Assembly (NCBI GenBank): GCA_965117035.1
Contig: OZ220748.1
Location: 3,534,001-3,598,000 of the forward strand
DNA length: 64,000 bases
Direction: 5' to 3'
From: CAZENU01 sp965117035
Lineage (GTDB): Bacteria > Chloroflexota > Dehalococcoidia > Lucifugimonadales > CAZENU01
A model generated the notes under the pieces. It did no database searches. It saw only the letters and a list, made by a program, of their open reading frames with translations, and was not told where the DNA came from. Positions 25,295 to 33,565 of the stretch are shown here, piece by piece. The stretch's first letter is position 1; each line of letters begins with the position of its first letter. The position numbers and the translations under genes were made by a program.

Positions 25295-26116
25295 ATGGAG
25301 CTTGACCGCGATCGCCTGAGGGCCATCCTGGAGGCGGACCACTCGTACTACGGCTCCCAAGCTCCCGAGTCTCGCGACGACGACCGCCTCGTCCCGAGCG
25401 CGTCCGACTTCATCGCGTCGCAGTTCGACCCGGACATGCGTGTCCTCGACGTCGGCTGCGGCAGCGGCGCCACGCTGGTGGAGAACGCCGACCGGTTCGG
25501 CTCAGGCCTTGGGTTAGACGACGACCCGGACCACGTCCGCCTGGCAGACGAGGCGCTGCGGCGCGGCGGCCGCGACAACGTCGAGTTCCGCCTGCTCGAC
25601 TTCCGCGAGGAGAGCCTCGAGCTGGAAGCGGAGTCCTTCGACTTCGTCTTCTCGGAGCGCGGCCCGATCGGCTACGACGGCTACGGCATCCAGGCCGCGC
25701 TGAGAGTGCTGAAGGAGGACGGCCTCCTGTTCTGCGAGGTGATCGGCAACCTCCACCACCAGGAGGTGAACGCGGTATTCGGCCCCACCACGCCGCGCCA
25801 CCAGATGATCCGGACCCTGGACGAGGTGCGCGTCGCCATGGAGCGGAACGGCGTCAGCATCCGCATCGCGTCGGAGACCGTGACGAAGCGCTACTACCCG
25901 AGCATCTACGACTGGCTGTCGTTCCAGTGCGGCATCTGGGCCTGGGGCGGCGGTCCGCTCCCGTCTCCCGACGACGCGCGGCTGTCGCTGTTCGCGGAGC
26001 GCTACATGAGGCCGTCGGGCGAGATAGAGACGACGCACCACGTGGTGTGGGTCGGCGGCGTGAAGCGGACAGCCGATTCCTTCTACGCGGAGCGCAGCTA
26101 CTTCGGCACGCCTTGA
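25295..26116 (+). CDS. Class I SAM-dependent methyltransferase
   Basis: A 273-residue Rossmann-fold methyltransferase. Motif I VLDVGCGSGAT lies at about residues 50-60, the acidic residue ending strand 2 is in GLGLDDDP, and motif IV FDFVFSERGPIGYDG follows. The C-terminal half carries an aromatic, substrate-side extension (YPSIYDWLSFQCGIWAWGGG). ATG 25295 is preceded by GAGAGG; a GTG at 25271 is an alternative. It ends the operon with the hydrolases and aldolase. The substrate is unknown. Confidence 0.85.
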   Translation: MELDRDRLRAILEADHSYYGSQAPESRDDDRLVPSASDFIASQFDPDMRVLDVGCGSGATLVENADRFGSGLGLDDDPDHVRLADEALRRGGRDNVEFRLLDFREESLELEAESFDFVFSERGPIGYDGYGIQAALRVLKEDGLLFCEVIGNLHHQEVNAVFGPTTPRHQMIRTLDEVRVAMERNGVSIRIASETVTKRYYPSIYDWLSFQCGIWAWGGGPLPSPDDARLSLFAERYMRPSGEIETTHHVVWVGGVKRTADSFYAERSYFGTP

Positions 26117-26157
26117 AGCGCGGCGAGCCTGCCGGAGCCGGCGGCTGCCGCAGAACT

Positions 26158-27316
26158 GTCGTCCTGAGCGAAGCGGAAGGACCTGGGTCGGGGTCGCCTC
26201 GACGCCGTGTCGCCTTCGCCCGACCCCAGGCCCCTCACTCCGCTCGTGGCGACAATGGGGGCGGCCGAGCGGCTGCGGGCGCACTTGTCGTCCTGAGCGA
26301 AGCCGAAGGACCTGGGGTGGGGTCGCCTCGACGCCGTGTCGCCTTCGCCCCACCCAGGCTCCTCACTCCGTTCGGGGCGACAATGGGGGCGGCCGCGCGG
26401 CTGTAGGAGCACTTGTCGTCCTGGGCGAAGCCGAAGGACCTGGGGCGGTGTCGCCTCGACGCCGTGTCGCCTTCGCCCCACCCAGACCCCTCACTCCGCT
26501 CGTGGCGACAATGGGGGCGGCCGGCGGCTGCGGAAGCACTTGTCGACCTGAGCGAAGCCGAAGGACCTGGGGCGGTGTCGCCTCGACGCCCTGTCGCCTT
26601 CGCCCGACCCCAGGCCCCTCACTCCGCTCGTGGCGACAATGGGGGCGGCCGTGCGGCTGCGGGAGCACTTGTCGTCCTGAGCGAAGCCGAAGGACCTGGG
26701 GCGGGGTCGCCTCGACGCCGAGTCGCCTTCGCCCGACCCCAGGCCCCTCACTCCGTTCGGGGCGACAATGGGGGGGCGGCCGCGCGGCTGCGGGAGATCT
26801 GTCGTCCTGAGCGAAGTCGAAGGACCTGGGGCGGTGTCGCCTCGACGCCCTGTCGCCTTCGCCCGACCCCAGGCCCCTCACTCCGCTCGTGGCGACAATG
26901 GGGGCGGCCGGCGGCTGCGGAAGCACTTGTCGACCTGAGCGAAGCCGAAGGACCTGGGGCGGGGTCACCTCGACGCCGAGTCGCCTTCGCCCCACCCCAG
27001 GCCCCTCACTCCTTCGGGGCGACAATGGGTGGCGGCCGTGCGGCTGCGGGAGATCTGTCGTCCTGAGCGAAGCCGAAGGACCTGGGGTGGGGTCGCCTCG
27101 ACGCCGAGTCGCCTTCGCCCCACCCCAGGCCCCTCACTCCGTTTGGGGCGACAATGGGGGCGGCCGCGCGGCTGTGGGAGATCTGTCGTCCTGAGCGAAG
27201 CCGAAGGACCTGGGGTGGGCTCGCCTCGACGCCGTGCCGCCTTCGCCCCACCCCAGGCCCCTCACTCCGTTCGGGGCGACAATGGGGTCGGCCGCCACGC
27301 ACTTCCGGTGGCCGTT
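26158..27316. repeat. Nine-unit tandem array of a ~128-bp palindromic repeat
   Basis: Units begin at about 26161, 26290, 26418, 26545, 26674, 26804, 26932, 27060 and 27188 (spacing 127-130). Each unit reads GTCGTCCTGAGCGAAGCCGAAGG, ACCTGGGGTGGGG, a ~25-base loop (tcgcctcgacgcc...tcgccttcg), CCCCACCCCAGG and a near-inverse CCCCTCACTCCGTTCGGGGCGAC. A GC-rich linker ggggcggccg(g)cggctgcggg completes it. The two arms pair over about 35 bases. Units differ by scattered substitutions, including CGCTCGTGG versus CGTTCGGGG in the right arm. The linker-plus-palindrome architecture is REP/BIME-like. Open frames within it are repeat artefacts. It fills the convergent gap between the methyltransferase and the enolase-type gene. 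Confidence 0.9.
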
Positions 27317-28564
27317 TTAGAACAACGACTCGCCCGGTCCGAGGTTGGCCGCGCACACCTCCTCGTCCAGCTCAACGCCGAAGCCCGGCGCGTCGGTGAG
27401 CGCGAGCTGGCCGTCCTCGAACAGCGAGACGCCCTCGCGCCGGACGAAGGAGCCGATCCACGGCGTCTCGATGTGGTGGTACTCGAGCGCGAGGAAGTTC
27501 CTCGTGGCAGCGGCCACGTGCGCCGCCGCGATGGTCGCGAGCGCGCCCCCGCCGCCGTGCAGCGCCAGCGGTATGAAGTGCAGGTCGGCGTAGTCGGCGA
27601 TCCGACGCGTCTCGAACACCCCGCCGTCGTACAGGATGTCGGGGTGGATGATGTCGCAGGCGCCGGCGTCGATGTACTGCCGCAGCTCAGGCGCGATGAA
27701 CTGCTCGCCGATGCATATCGGTATCGGGCTCTTCGCCCTGATCTGGGCGATCGCCTCCGGGTTGTACAGCGGCGTCGGGTCCTCCAGCCAGAACGGTTTG
27801 AGCGGCGCCAGATCGTTCGCCAGCCTGATCGAGTCGACGACGTTGTACTGCATGTGGCAGTCGACCGCGATCTCGACGTCCCATCCCACCGTCTCGCGCA
27901 CCGCGCCGATGCGCTCCACGATGCGGTTCATCTGCCGCGCCGAGATCGACCGGTTCCAGACGTCCTCCGTATGGTCTGGCGCGGCGTAGTCGATGTCGAA
28001 CTTCATGTGCGTGAAGCCGTCCTCGACCACCTGCGTGCCCATGCGCTTCCACGAATCGAGGTTCTCCACGTCGACGGGAGAGCTGCGGTCGAGGTATATG
28101 CGGACGGCGTCCCTGAACTTGCCGCCCAGCAGGTTGTAGACCGGGGTCCCGAGAATCTTGCCCGCCAGGTCGCACAGCGCCATCTCGACGCCCGACATGC
28201 CCCACGTCACGGGGCCGGGCTGGATGACGGTCGGAGAGCAGGGGAACATGGGGATCAGTCCCGGCGCGTCCGGCGGCGAGTCCCGCCGGGACTGGGGGTG
28301 TGGCGGCAGCGTGCCGAACATGACCTCCGACAGCGCCGGGCGGACCGCCAGCGGGTCCTTGCCGACCAGCATCATGCGGATGTAGTCGAGAGCGTCACGT
28401 ATGCCCATCGGCGACGCCGTGAAGTACGACGCCTCGCCCAGGCCGTAGACGCCTTCGTCCGTGTCCACGCGGACGACAAGCTCCCGGGCGACGCCCTCGC
28501 CGCCGCCCACCGTATGCAGCCGGGGCCCCTCCAGGTACAGGCTTCTCACGTCGGTGATCTTCAT
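27317..28564 (-). CDS. Enolase-superfamily dehydratase (mandelate racemase/muconate lactonizing type)
   Basis: A 415-residue enolase-superfamily enzyme. N-terminal capping domain: MKITDVRSLYLEGP and LVVRVDTDEGVYGLGEAS. Barrel metal ligands: Asp in IAVDCHMQY, Glu in WLEDPTP, Glu in CIGEQF. Candidate base residues are in HPDILYDGG and PLALHGGGG. It abstracts a proton alpha to a carboxylate, most likely dehydrating a sugar acid. The exact substrate is open. ATG 28564 has AAGGAGCG upstream. The stop lies right next to the palindromic array. Confidence 0.88.
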   Translation of the reverse strand: MKITDVRSLYLEGPRLHTVGGGEGVARELVVRVDTDEGVYGLGEASYFTASPMGIRDALDYIRMMLVGKDPLAVRPALSEVMFGTLPPHPQSRRDSPPDAPGLIPMFPCSPTVIQPGPVTWGMSGVEMALCDLAGKILGTPVYNLLGGKFRDAVRIYLDRSSPVDVENLDSWKRMGTQVVEDGFTHMKFDIDYAAPDHTEDVWNRSISARQMNRIVERIGAVRETVGWDVEIAVDCHMQYNVVDSIRLANDLAPLKPFWLEDPTPLYNPEAIAQIRAKSPIPICIGEQFIAPELRQYIDAGACDIIHPDILYDGGVFETRRIADYADLHFIPLALHGGGGALATIAAAHVAAATRNFLALEYHHIETPWIGSFVRREGVSLFEDGQLALTDAPGFGVELDEEVCAANLGPGESLF

Positions 28565-28789
28565 GGATGCGCTCCTTGGAAGTTGCCGGCGAGTAGACTA
28601 CGCTGCCGACCGCCGCCGCGCAACCGACGGCACCCCACGCGCACGAAGGGCCCGCCCTTGGCTCTGGGCCGGGGTCTCAGAACGCGATGCGCAGGTTCAC
28701 GAACGGGGTGCGCTGACAACGCTGAGGGAAGCCGGCTCGGAAAATGCGATGCCCGCGAGCTCGCCAGGTGGAAGAGGGCTGGCTGCTCC

Positions 28790-29104
28790 CTATCGGGCTC
28801 CAACCAGCTCGTGCGGCCGGATGCTGTCAAGCTCGTCCGCCTCCGCTCGTTGGGCGTTGTAAAGGTCCCATCGGATCTGCAGGTTCATCCAGAAGCCCGG
28901 AGAAGTTCCGAAGAACCTGGCAAGCCTGAGCGCCGTGCTCGGAGTGACCCCGCGGCGCCCGCGGACGATCTCGTTGACGCGCTGGTAGGGAACCTGGATG
29001 GCGCGGGACAGATCGTATTGGGTCATGCCAAGAGGCAGGAGGAACTCATTCAGCAGCATGTCGCCCGGGTGCGTTGGCTCGCGATCGCTTGGAATGCGTA
29101 CCAT
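28790..29104 (-). CDS. higA: HigA-type antitoxin (XRE helix-turn-helix)
   Basis: A 104-residue Cro/C1-type DNA-binding protein of the HigA addiction-module family. Diagnostic features are HPGDMLLNEFLLPLGMTQYDLSRAI, a recognition helix in QVPYQRVNEIVRGRRGVT and SPGFWMNLQIRWDLYNA. It neutralises the neighbouring HigB RNase and represses the pair. It is second in the operon, 13 bases after higB, the usual toxin-first Hig order. Confidence 0.92.
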   Translation of the reverse strand: MVRIPSDREPTHPGDMLLNEFLLPLGMTQYDLSRAIQVPYQRVNEIVRGRRGVTPSTALRLARFFGTSPGFWMNLQIRWDLYNAQRAEADELDSIRPHELVGAR

Positions 29105-29117
29105 CAGGTGCTCCTCT

Positions 29118-29411
29118 TCAATGATAGTCAGCTATCTCAACCTCAGTCGGGCCGGCATCGGTCCAGACGAAGCAGATGCGATATCTGTCGTTTACCCGAA
29201 TACTGTGTTCCCCACTCCGATCTCCGACCAAGCGCTCAAGTCGATTGCCCGGCGGTGCGCGAAGATCGCTCAGGACAGCGGCGGAGTCGACTTGGTCCAG
29301 TTTTCGCTGAGCCACTCTCCATATCGACGTAGGGCACACCCGTCGTGCCGCCGGTGTGGAACGCCCGTTGAAGACATCCTCGGTGCCACTGTCCTTGAAT
29401 GAGACGATCAC
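29118..29411 (-). CDS. higB: HigB/RelE-family toxin
   Basis: A 97-residue plasmid-maintenance-killer (HigB) toxin. It begins MIVSFKDSGTEDVFNG and shows the conserved LRAPPGNRLERLVGDRSGE, HSIRVNDRYRICFVW and VEIADYH segments, all typical. HigB cleaves mRNA on the ribosome. Arg and His/Tyr residues near the end correspond to the catalytic surface. The module is complete and in frame, beside the palindromic array and catabolic genes. Confidence 0.92.
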   Translation of the reverse strand: MIVSFKDSGTEDVFNGRSTPAARRVCPTSIWRVAQRKLDQVDSAAVLSDLRAPPGNRLERLVGDRSGEHSIRVNDRYRICFVWTDAGPTEVEIADYH

Positions 29412-29500
29412 GTTAGCATGATAGCACGGTAGTCATGCTGCGCCAAGCAAGCCTGACAGCAACCGATCCCAAATTGAGGCTCCAAGTGGGGTCGAGGCGC

Positions 29501-30979
29501 CTACCTGAACTGGAAAGAGTAGAGCTTGCAGTTCTTGAAGTAGAACCGCAGCTTGACGGCCCTGCCCGCGAACTCCCCGAGGTCGGCATCGCCTCCCCAC
29601 GAGATGACCCGTGACTGGCCCGACTCGGTCACGGGGTCGCAGTCGTCGAAGGTGTAGCCCTCGATCGTCTCGTGGTTTGGCTCGAGCAGCTCGACCCGTA
29701 GCTCCGCGGCCTCGGCCCCCCACTGCTGCAGCGCGGTCGCGACGTTCACGTGGAGCCGCGAGCCGGCGAAGCCGAACGACCGTGTCACCATCTCGCTGTA
29801 GGGCGCGACTCTCGCCGGGCCCCAGTTGCCGGGCGGGCCCTTGGCGCCGTCGAGCGACACGAAGCCGTCCAGCGGCAGCGTCGCCAGACCCACGGCCGCA
29901 GTTGCCCTGTCGCCGAGCGCCAGAAGCGTCTCCGGCGATCTCCAGTTGGTGGCCTCGTAGAAGAACAGGATGCGGTCTTCCTGCACGATGGGCGTGCGCG
30001 CGTAGATCGACGTGCAGTCGAACTCCCACCGGGCCCCGCGCTGGATGAACGGCTGGCGGTACTGCCGGTCGTAGTGGATGCCGTCGCGGCTGAAGACGAC
30101 CTCCGGATGGTGGGTGGTGTTGGTGGTGCGGAAGATCCACAGCAGGCCTACGTACATGCCCTCGTAGGTCATCGTCGGCATCGAGTAGAACTCGGTGTCC
30201 GCGGAGTCCAGCTCGTCGGGGACGATGATCGTCTCCGGCTCGCTCCAGTGGACCATGTCGGGGCTCTCGGCGCGGCCGATGAGCCGCTTGCCCAGCGGAG
30301 CGCGCCGGTGGAGGCAGTTCTCCATGTGGACGGCGTACACCTCGCGTATCGGGTCCCAGCCCATGAAGTTCGTGGGCCCCCAGCGGCCCACCCGCGGCGA
30401 GGTGTCGATGACGGGGTTGCCGTCGTACGGCAACCAGGTGAAGGCGTCGTGCGAGAAGTACAGGTCGAAGACCATCCCGGGTGTGGACGTGGAGCCCGTG
30501 CGGACGAGTCCCTTGTAGCGCTTCGAGGGGTCTTCCTCGTGGGTGTCCTTGAAGAAGTAGGTCGTCTTGTCGGGGCCGTAGGGGAGCATGTGGGACCGGG
30601 GCAGCAGGTTGTTGTCCTTCGACCCCTGGTACTCGACGAGGCCGAGGTTGGGCCGCTCCCAGTGCACACCGTCCTCGGAGACGGCCAGGCACGCCACCTC
30701 CGCGCTGTCCGCCTCGCCGGTGACGATGATCTCGCCGTCGCCCTGGCGGGCCTCGTTAACGCGGCCGTCGTACCACATCTTGTAGACGCCGTCGTTGTCG
30801 TCGAAGACGATGCGGCGCGGCCGGACGTCGTTGCCCTCCCACGGCCGCTCGGGCTTCAGGACAGGGTTGTTCTCGACCTTTTCGGCCGGGTTCAACACCT
30901 GCCTGGTGTTGGTCATGCTCTCGATGAGGTAGTCGTCGACGAAGAGCTGTTTTCGCGAACCGATTTCTATCAGTGCCAC
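29501..30979 (-). CDS. Five-bladed beta-propeller glycosidase-like protein (GH32/GH43/GH117-type fold)
   Basis: A 492-residue soluble protein with no signal peptide. The N-terminus SRKQLFVDDYLIES and recurring blade motifs (VYKMWYDGR, SEDGVHWERPNLGL, FSHDAFTWLPYDGNPV, AESPDMVHWSEPE, VFSRDGIHYDR) are those of sugar-active beta-propellers. A C-terminal beta-sandwich-like segment (RLHVNVAT..ELRVELL..) ends the protein. Acidic residues in the first blades could be catalytic, but I cannot assign the pair. It probably acts on a glycan or oligosaccharide. It precedes the tRNA-Pro gene on the same strand with its own start at ATG 30979. Confidence 0.75.
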   Translation of the reverse strand: MALIEIGSRKQLFVDDYLIESMTNTRQVLNPAEKVENNPVLKPERPWEGNDVRPRRIVFDDNDGVYKMWYDGRVNEARQGDGEIIVTGEADSAEVACLAVSEDGVHWERPNLGLVEYQGSKDNNLLPRSHMLPYGPDKTTYFFKDTHEEDPSKRYKGLVRTGSTSTPGMVFDLYFSHDAFTWLPYDGNPVIDTSPRVGRWGPTNFMGWDPIREVYAVHMENCLHRRAPLGKRLIGRAESPDMVHWSEPETIIVPDELDSADTEFYSMPTMTYEGMYVGLLWIFRTTNTTHHPEVVFSRDGIHYDRQYRQPFIQRGARWEFDCTSIYARTPIVQEDRILFFYEATNWRSPETLLALGDRATAAVGLATLPLDGFVSLDGAKGPPGNWGPARVAPYSEMVTRSFGFAGSRLHVNVATALQQWGAEAAELRVELLEPNHETIEGYTFDDCDPVTESGQSRVISWGGDADLGEFAGRAVKLRFYFKNCKLYSFQFR

Positions 30980-31023
30980 GGCGAAGTACCTCCGGCCTTG
31001 GGGACACGGCCTCTTGGGGATTC

Positions 31024-31098
31024 TGGTCGGGGTGGCCGGGATCGAACCGGCGACCTCCTGGTCCCAAACCAGGCGCGCTCCCGCTGCGCCACACCCCG
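31024..31098 (-). tRNA. tRNA-Pro(TGG), CCA encoded
   Basis: Read on the minus strand: acceptor CGGGGTG pairs with CACCCCG. The anticodon stem CCTGG/CCAGG encloses loop TTTGGGA with anticodon TGG. The T-arm contains GGTTCGATCC. The terminal A-CCA is encoded. It is 75 nt including CCA. Confidence 0.96.
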
Positions 31099-31109
31099 AG
31101 CCCGCAACG

Positions 31110-31138
31110 ATGATAAGTGCCCCGCGCCGCGGTTACAA
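31110..31138 (-). promoter_or_regulatory. Promoter of tRNA-Pro
   Basis: Minus-strand -35 TTGTAA, 17-base spacer, -10 TATCAT, ending 12 bases before the mature tRNA 5' end. Confidence 0.6.
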
Positions 31139-31176
31139 TCCCATGCTGAGATGTAGCGTACAGGCGTCGGACAGCC

Positions 31177-31608
31177 TCAGTCGATCTGGAAGCTGTAGTC
31201 GGCGCTACGTACTGTGCATGCGAGGCGGGCGTTCGTCGGGTCGTACTCGACGAGCCAGCGGTTGATGAGGTCCCGGCCCAGCAACGAGGGCAGGTTCTCT
31301 ATCCCCACGCGGGGTTCAGCGACAAGCAACTCCACCGCGTAGACCCTCGTTTGGGACTCGTCGTTGAAGAGCAATAGCGAAGGCTCACGATAGTATGGTA
31401 ACGCACCGCCGATCCCAAGAGACTCCGTGGCCCCACCCAACTCTCCGACAGGTATCCTCGCCCGGCGGGTATCACTTGGATGCAGACATGTCCTGTCTGC
31501 TCCGGTGTCCAATAGGAACGCCATCCGCTGATTCACGTCGAGACGCGGGATGATCAGTCGGCATTCGACGTAGGGCCGACCCAGTTCATCGAACTCACCG
31601 AGAATCAC
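31177..31608 (-). CDS. Retropepsin-like aspartic protease
   Basis: A 143-residue single-domain clan AA aspartic protease. The catalytic motif LLDTGADRTCLHP lies at about residues 32-44, and the second conserved strand SLLGRDLINRW at about 107-117 matches the retropepsin Ile-Ile-Gly-Arg-Asp pattern. As in retroviral proteases it should act as a dimer. The GTG start at 31608 overlaps the stop of the upstream small gene (GTGA), so the two are translationally coupled. Its target is unknown. Confidence 0.85.
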   Translation of the reverse strand: MILGEFDELGRPYVECRLIIPRLDVNQRMAFLLDTGADRTCLHPSDTRRARIPVGELGGATESLGIGGALPYYREPSLLLFNDESQTRVYAVELLVAEPRVGIENLPSLLGRDLINRWLVEYDPTNARLACTVRSADYSFQID

Positions 31609-31922
31609 AGGATCAGAAGCGGTGGGGTGGTGTCAAGAAACTCGACGGCGACGTCTCCGCCACATAGCCCCCGGCTCTCGACCTCGTCGAGCACCTCGTC
31701 CATGGAGTCGCCGACGACGATCACTCCGTCCCGGTCCATCGCAATCCACTTGTCAGGGTATCGCTCGGTGAGTGCCGCGCGCTCCGCCCGCAGGCGGGAC
31801 ACGATTTCGCGGTATTCGCGCATTCCCGCTGCCAGTTCCCTGACGCCGCCCAACTCTTCAATGACGGTCCGCACGTAGGCTTCGTCATTCAGATTGGACT
31901 TGCCGGTCACTGTGTAGGGCAT
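31605..31922 (-). CDS. Small acidic protein coupled to the retropepsin (DUF5678-like)
   Basis: A 105-residue protein with a helical N-terminal half (ELAAGMREYREIVSRLRAE). A C-terminal segment LTERYPDKWIAMDRDGVIVVGDSMDEVLDEV resembles DUF5678, a short domain often found next to retropepsin-like genes. The function is not established. ATG 31922 has AAGGGA five bases upstream. The stop overlaps the protease start. The arrangement resembles a two-gene module, possibly regulatory or toxin-antitoxin-like. Confidence 0.75.
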   Translation of the reverse strand: MPYTVTGKSNLNDEAYVRTVIEELGGVRELAAGMREYREIVSRLRAERAALTERYPDKWIAMDRDGVIVVGDSMDEVLDEVESRGLCGGDVAVEFLDTTPPLLIL

Positions 31923-32064
31923 TCGATTCCCTTGCTGCCGTCCCACGGGTACCAATTCGGCATCCAGATTGTGGTGGTTGGTCCGCAGGCTTCTGAGTGT
32001 CGCCGCAGTGCGGCGACCATGAAGCAAATATACCAGATCACAAAGCCCCAACCGCCCGCCGCCG

Positions 32065-32601
32065 CTAGGCGGCTGCCGCGGCGTAGTCGGAGAGGAATTG
32101 CCGGAGCAGCACGCGGGCGCGGTGGAGGCGCGACTTCAGCGCGGCCACCGACAGATCGAGCACCTCGGCGGCCTCGGCGTTCGACAGGCCCTGCACGTCG
32201 CGCAGCACGACGGCGGCCCGCAGATCGGGATCGAGACGGTCGAGCCCCTGCCTGAGCTTGTCCTGCAGCTCCGAGTTCTGGGCCGCGCGTTCGGGCGTCT
32301 GGCTCCAGTCCGGGACCTCGAGGTCGTCGATACCGGTGTGCGTGAGCGAGCGCGACAGCTTCGTCTTGCGCAGCCGCATCAGCGCGGCGTTGGTGGCGAT
32401 GCGATAGAGCCACGTCGTCACACGGGACTCGCCCCGGAAGCGGCCGAGGGCCCGGTAGGCGGAAAGGAAGGCGTCCTGGGCGACGTCCTCCGCGTCCTCG
32501 TGATTGCCCATCATCCGGTACGCGACGTTGTACACAAAGTCGGAGTGCTCCTCGACCAGTTGCTCGAAGTCGAGCCCGTCTTTCGCATCGTCGTCTGCCA
32601 T
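32065..32601 (-). CDS. ECF-type RNA polymerase sigma factor
   Basis: A 178-residue sigma70-family member with regions 2 and 4 only. Region 2: FVYNVAYRMMGNHEDAEDVAQDAFLSAYRAL then GESRVTTWLYRIATN. Region 4: LDPDLRAAVVLRDVQGLSNAEAAEVL followed by the recognition helix SVAALKSRLHRAR. It resembles RpoE-type ECF factors. ATG 32601. A zinc-finger protein that could be its anti-sigma factor is divergently encoded at 32790. Confidence 0.95.
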   Translation of the reverse strand: MADDDAKDGLDFEQLVEEHSDFVYNVAYRMMGNHEDAEDVAQDAFLSAYRALGRFRGESRVTTWLYRIATNAALMRLRKTKLSRSLTHTGIDDLEVPDWSQTPERAAQNSELQDKLRQGLDRLDPDLRAAVVLRDVQGLSNAEAAEVLDLSVAALKSRLHRARVLLRQFLSDYAAAAA

Positions 32602-32687
32602 GCCACTATCGCGCGTGATCGGCCCGGCGCCTCCGCCGTTTCATGAGAATCGTTGCAGGAAATGTTGCATCATATTGATGTTGACCC

Positions 32688-32716
32688 TATTGTAGAGGTT
32701 AGGCGTCCGAAAACAA
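32688..32716. promoter_or_regulatory. Overlapping divergent promoters and palindrome between sigma factor and zinc-finger gene
   Basis: On the minus strand, TTGTTT-16-TACAAT (32711-32716 and 32689-32694) points to the sigma gene. On the plus strand, TTGCAT (32665-32670)-17-TATTGT (32688-32693) points to the zinc-finger gene. The two -10 elements occupy the same bases. The palindrome CATCA-tat-TGATG at 32668-32680 sits in the plus-strand spacer and could be an operator. Confidence 0.4.
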
Positions 32717-32789
32717 AAGTCGCCGACCGTCGCCGGGCGGGACGAGGGCACGCCTCGTGTCCAGCGCCGGCGTGAAATCGTGGAGCCAT

Positions 32790-33062
32790 ATGCTGTCGCG
32801 GATAGCCAGCTTGTTCCGGAGAAACGCCGAGGTCGGGTGCGCCGACGCCCGCGATCTGGCTTCCGACTACCTCGACGACGAAGTGGAACCGGCGCTCGGG
32901 GGCCGGATTCGCGCCCATCTGCAGAAGTGCGGCCCGTGCCTCTCTTTCTTCAACACCCTGCGGGCGACCGTCGGGCTGCTCACGAACATGGAGGCCCGCA
33001 AGGCGCCTCCGGAATTCGCCGACCGCGTGAAGGCCAGGCTCCGCGACGCCGAAGCGGACTGA
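32790..33062 (+). CDS. Putative zinc-finger anti-sigma factor
   Basis: A 90-residue protein with the zf-HC2-like layout of anti-sigma factors: GCADARDLASDYLDDE, then RIRAHLQKCGPCLSFF giving His-x3-Cys-x2-Cys, and a helical C-terminus. No membrane segment is present, so it would be a soluble ZAS-type regulator. ATG 32790 has GGAG upstream; a GTG at 32757 would add 11 residues. The divergent position next to an ECF sigma gene supports the pairing. Confidence 0.75.
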   Translation: MLSRIASLFRRNAEVGCADARDLASDYLDDEVEPALGGRIRAHLQKCGPCLSFFNTLRATVGLLTNMEARKAPPEFADRVKARLRDAEAD

Positions 33063-33102
33063 CCGCGCGCGGCATCCGCGATCCGAGTCCCCGACGCTCC
33101 CC

Positions 33103-33564
33103 CTACGCGCCCTCTTCGGCGGCGTACTTGGACGGGCACTTCACGATCACGTTGTGGCTCTGGAAGACGCCGTCCGGCGTGTAGCTGCCCTCAAGGATGA
33201 TCTCCGAGTGCTCGTTGAAGAACAGCTCGGGGAGAACGCCGTCGTGGGTCGCCGAGACGGCCGTCGCGCCGTCCGTGAGGGCGAAGCGCGCCAGCGTCGA
33301 GTTGGCGTCGCGGCTGAAGGAGCCATCGACCAGGTTGCCGCTAACGCGGACGGTCTCGCCCGCCGCCGTCGGCCCGCGGTCGTGGAGCTCGCCGACGGTG
33401 TAGTAGTAGACCGTGGCGCTCTGGAAGGCCATGAAGGCGAAGTAGCCCATCGCGGCCAGGACCACCACGGCGCCGACGGTCAGCTTGACCCGGCCGGAGA
33501 ACCAGCCTCCGCTTTCCCGGTCGTCGACCGGCCCTACGGCCATCGTTTCAGTCGCGTTCGCCAT
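33103..33564 (-). CDS. ccmE: Cytochrome c maturation protein CcmE, CxxxY variant
   Basis: A 153-residue periplasmic-side heme chaperone: an N-terminal membrane anchor (KLTVGAVVVLAAMGYFAFMAF) and an OB-fold domain with YYYTVGEL, VRVSGNLVDGSF, VLPELFFNEHSEIILEG. Classical CcmE binds heme through HxxxY. Here the position reads KCPSKY (Cys143, Tyr147), the CxxxY form known from some Gram-positive, archaeal and delta-proteobacterial proteins. It is last of a ccmC-ccmD-ccmE operon; ATG 33564 follows ccmD by one base. Confidence 0.92.
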   Translation of the reverse strand: MANATETMAVGPVDDRESGGWFSGRVKLTVGAVVVLAAMGYFAFMAFQSATVYYYTVGELHDRGPTAAGETVRVSGNLVDGSFSRDANSTLARFALTDGATAVSATHDGVLPELFFNEHSEIILEGSYTPDGVFQSHNVIVKCPSKYAAEEGA

Positions 33565-33565
33565 G

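Noticed and set aside
26363..27194. Several overlapping open frames on both strands (PERSEGPG / RSRRTWGG-like peptides) in the 26158-27316 array
   Set aside because: They are translations of the 128-bp palindromic units, recur in several frames and lack ribosome binding sites.
26158..27316. CRISPR array
   Set aside because: The period is about 128 bases with near-identical whole units rather than 25-40 base repeats with unique spacers, and no cas genes are present.
28565..28789. Possible small gene between the enolase-type gene and higA
   Set aside because: No frame with a start, ribosome binding site and protein-like composition on either strand.
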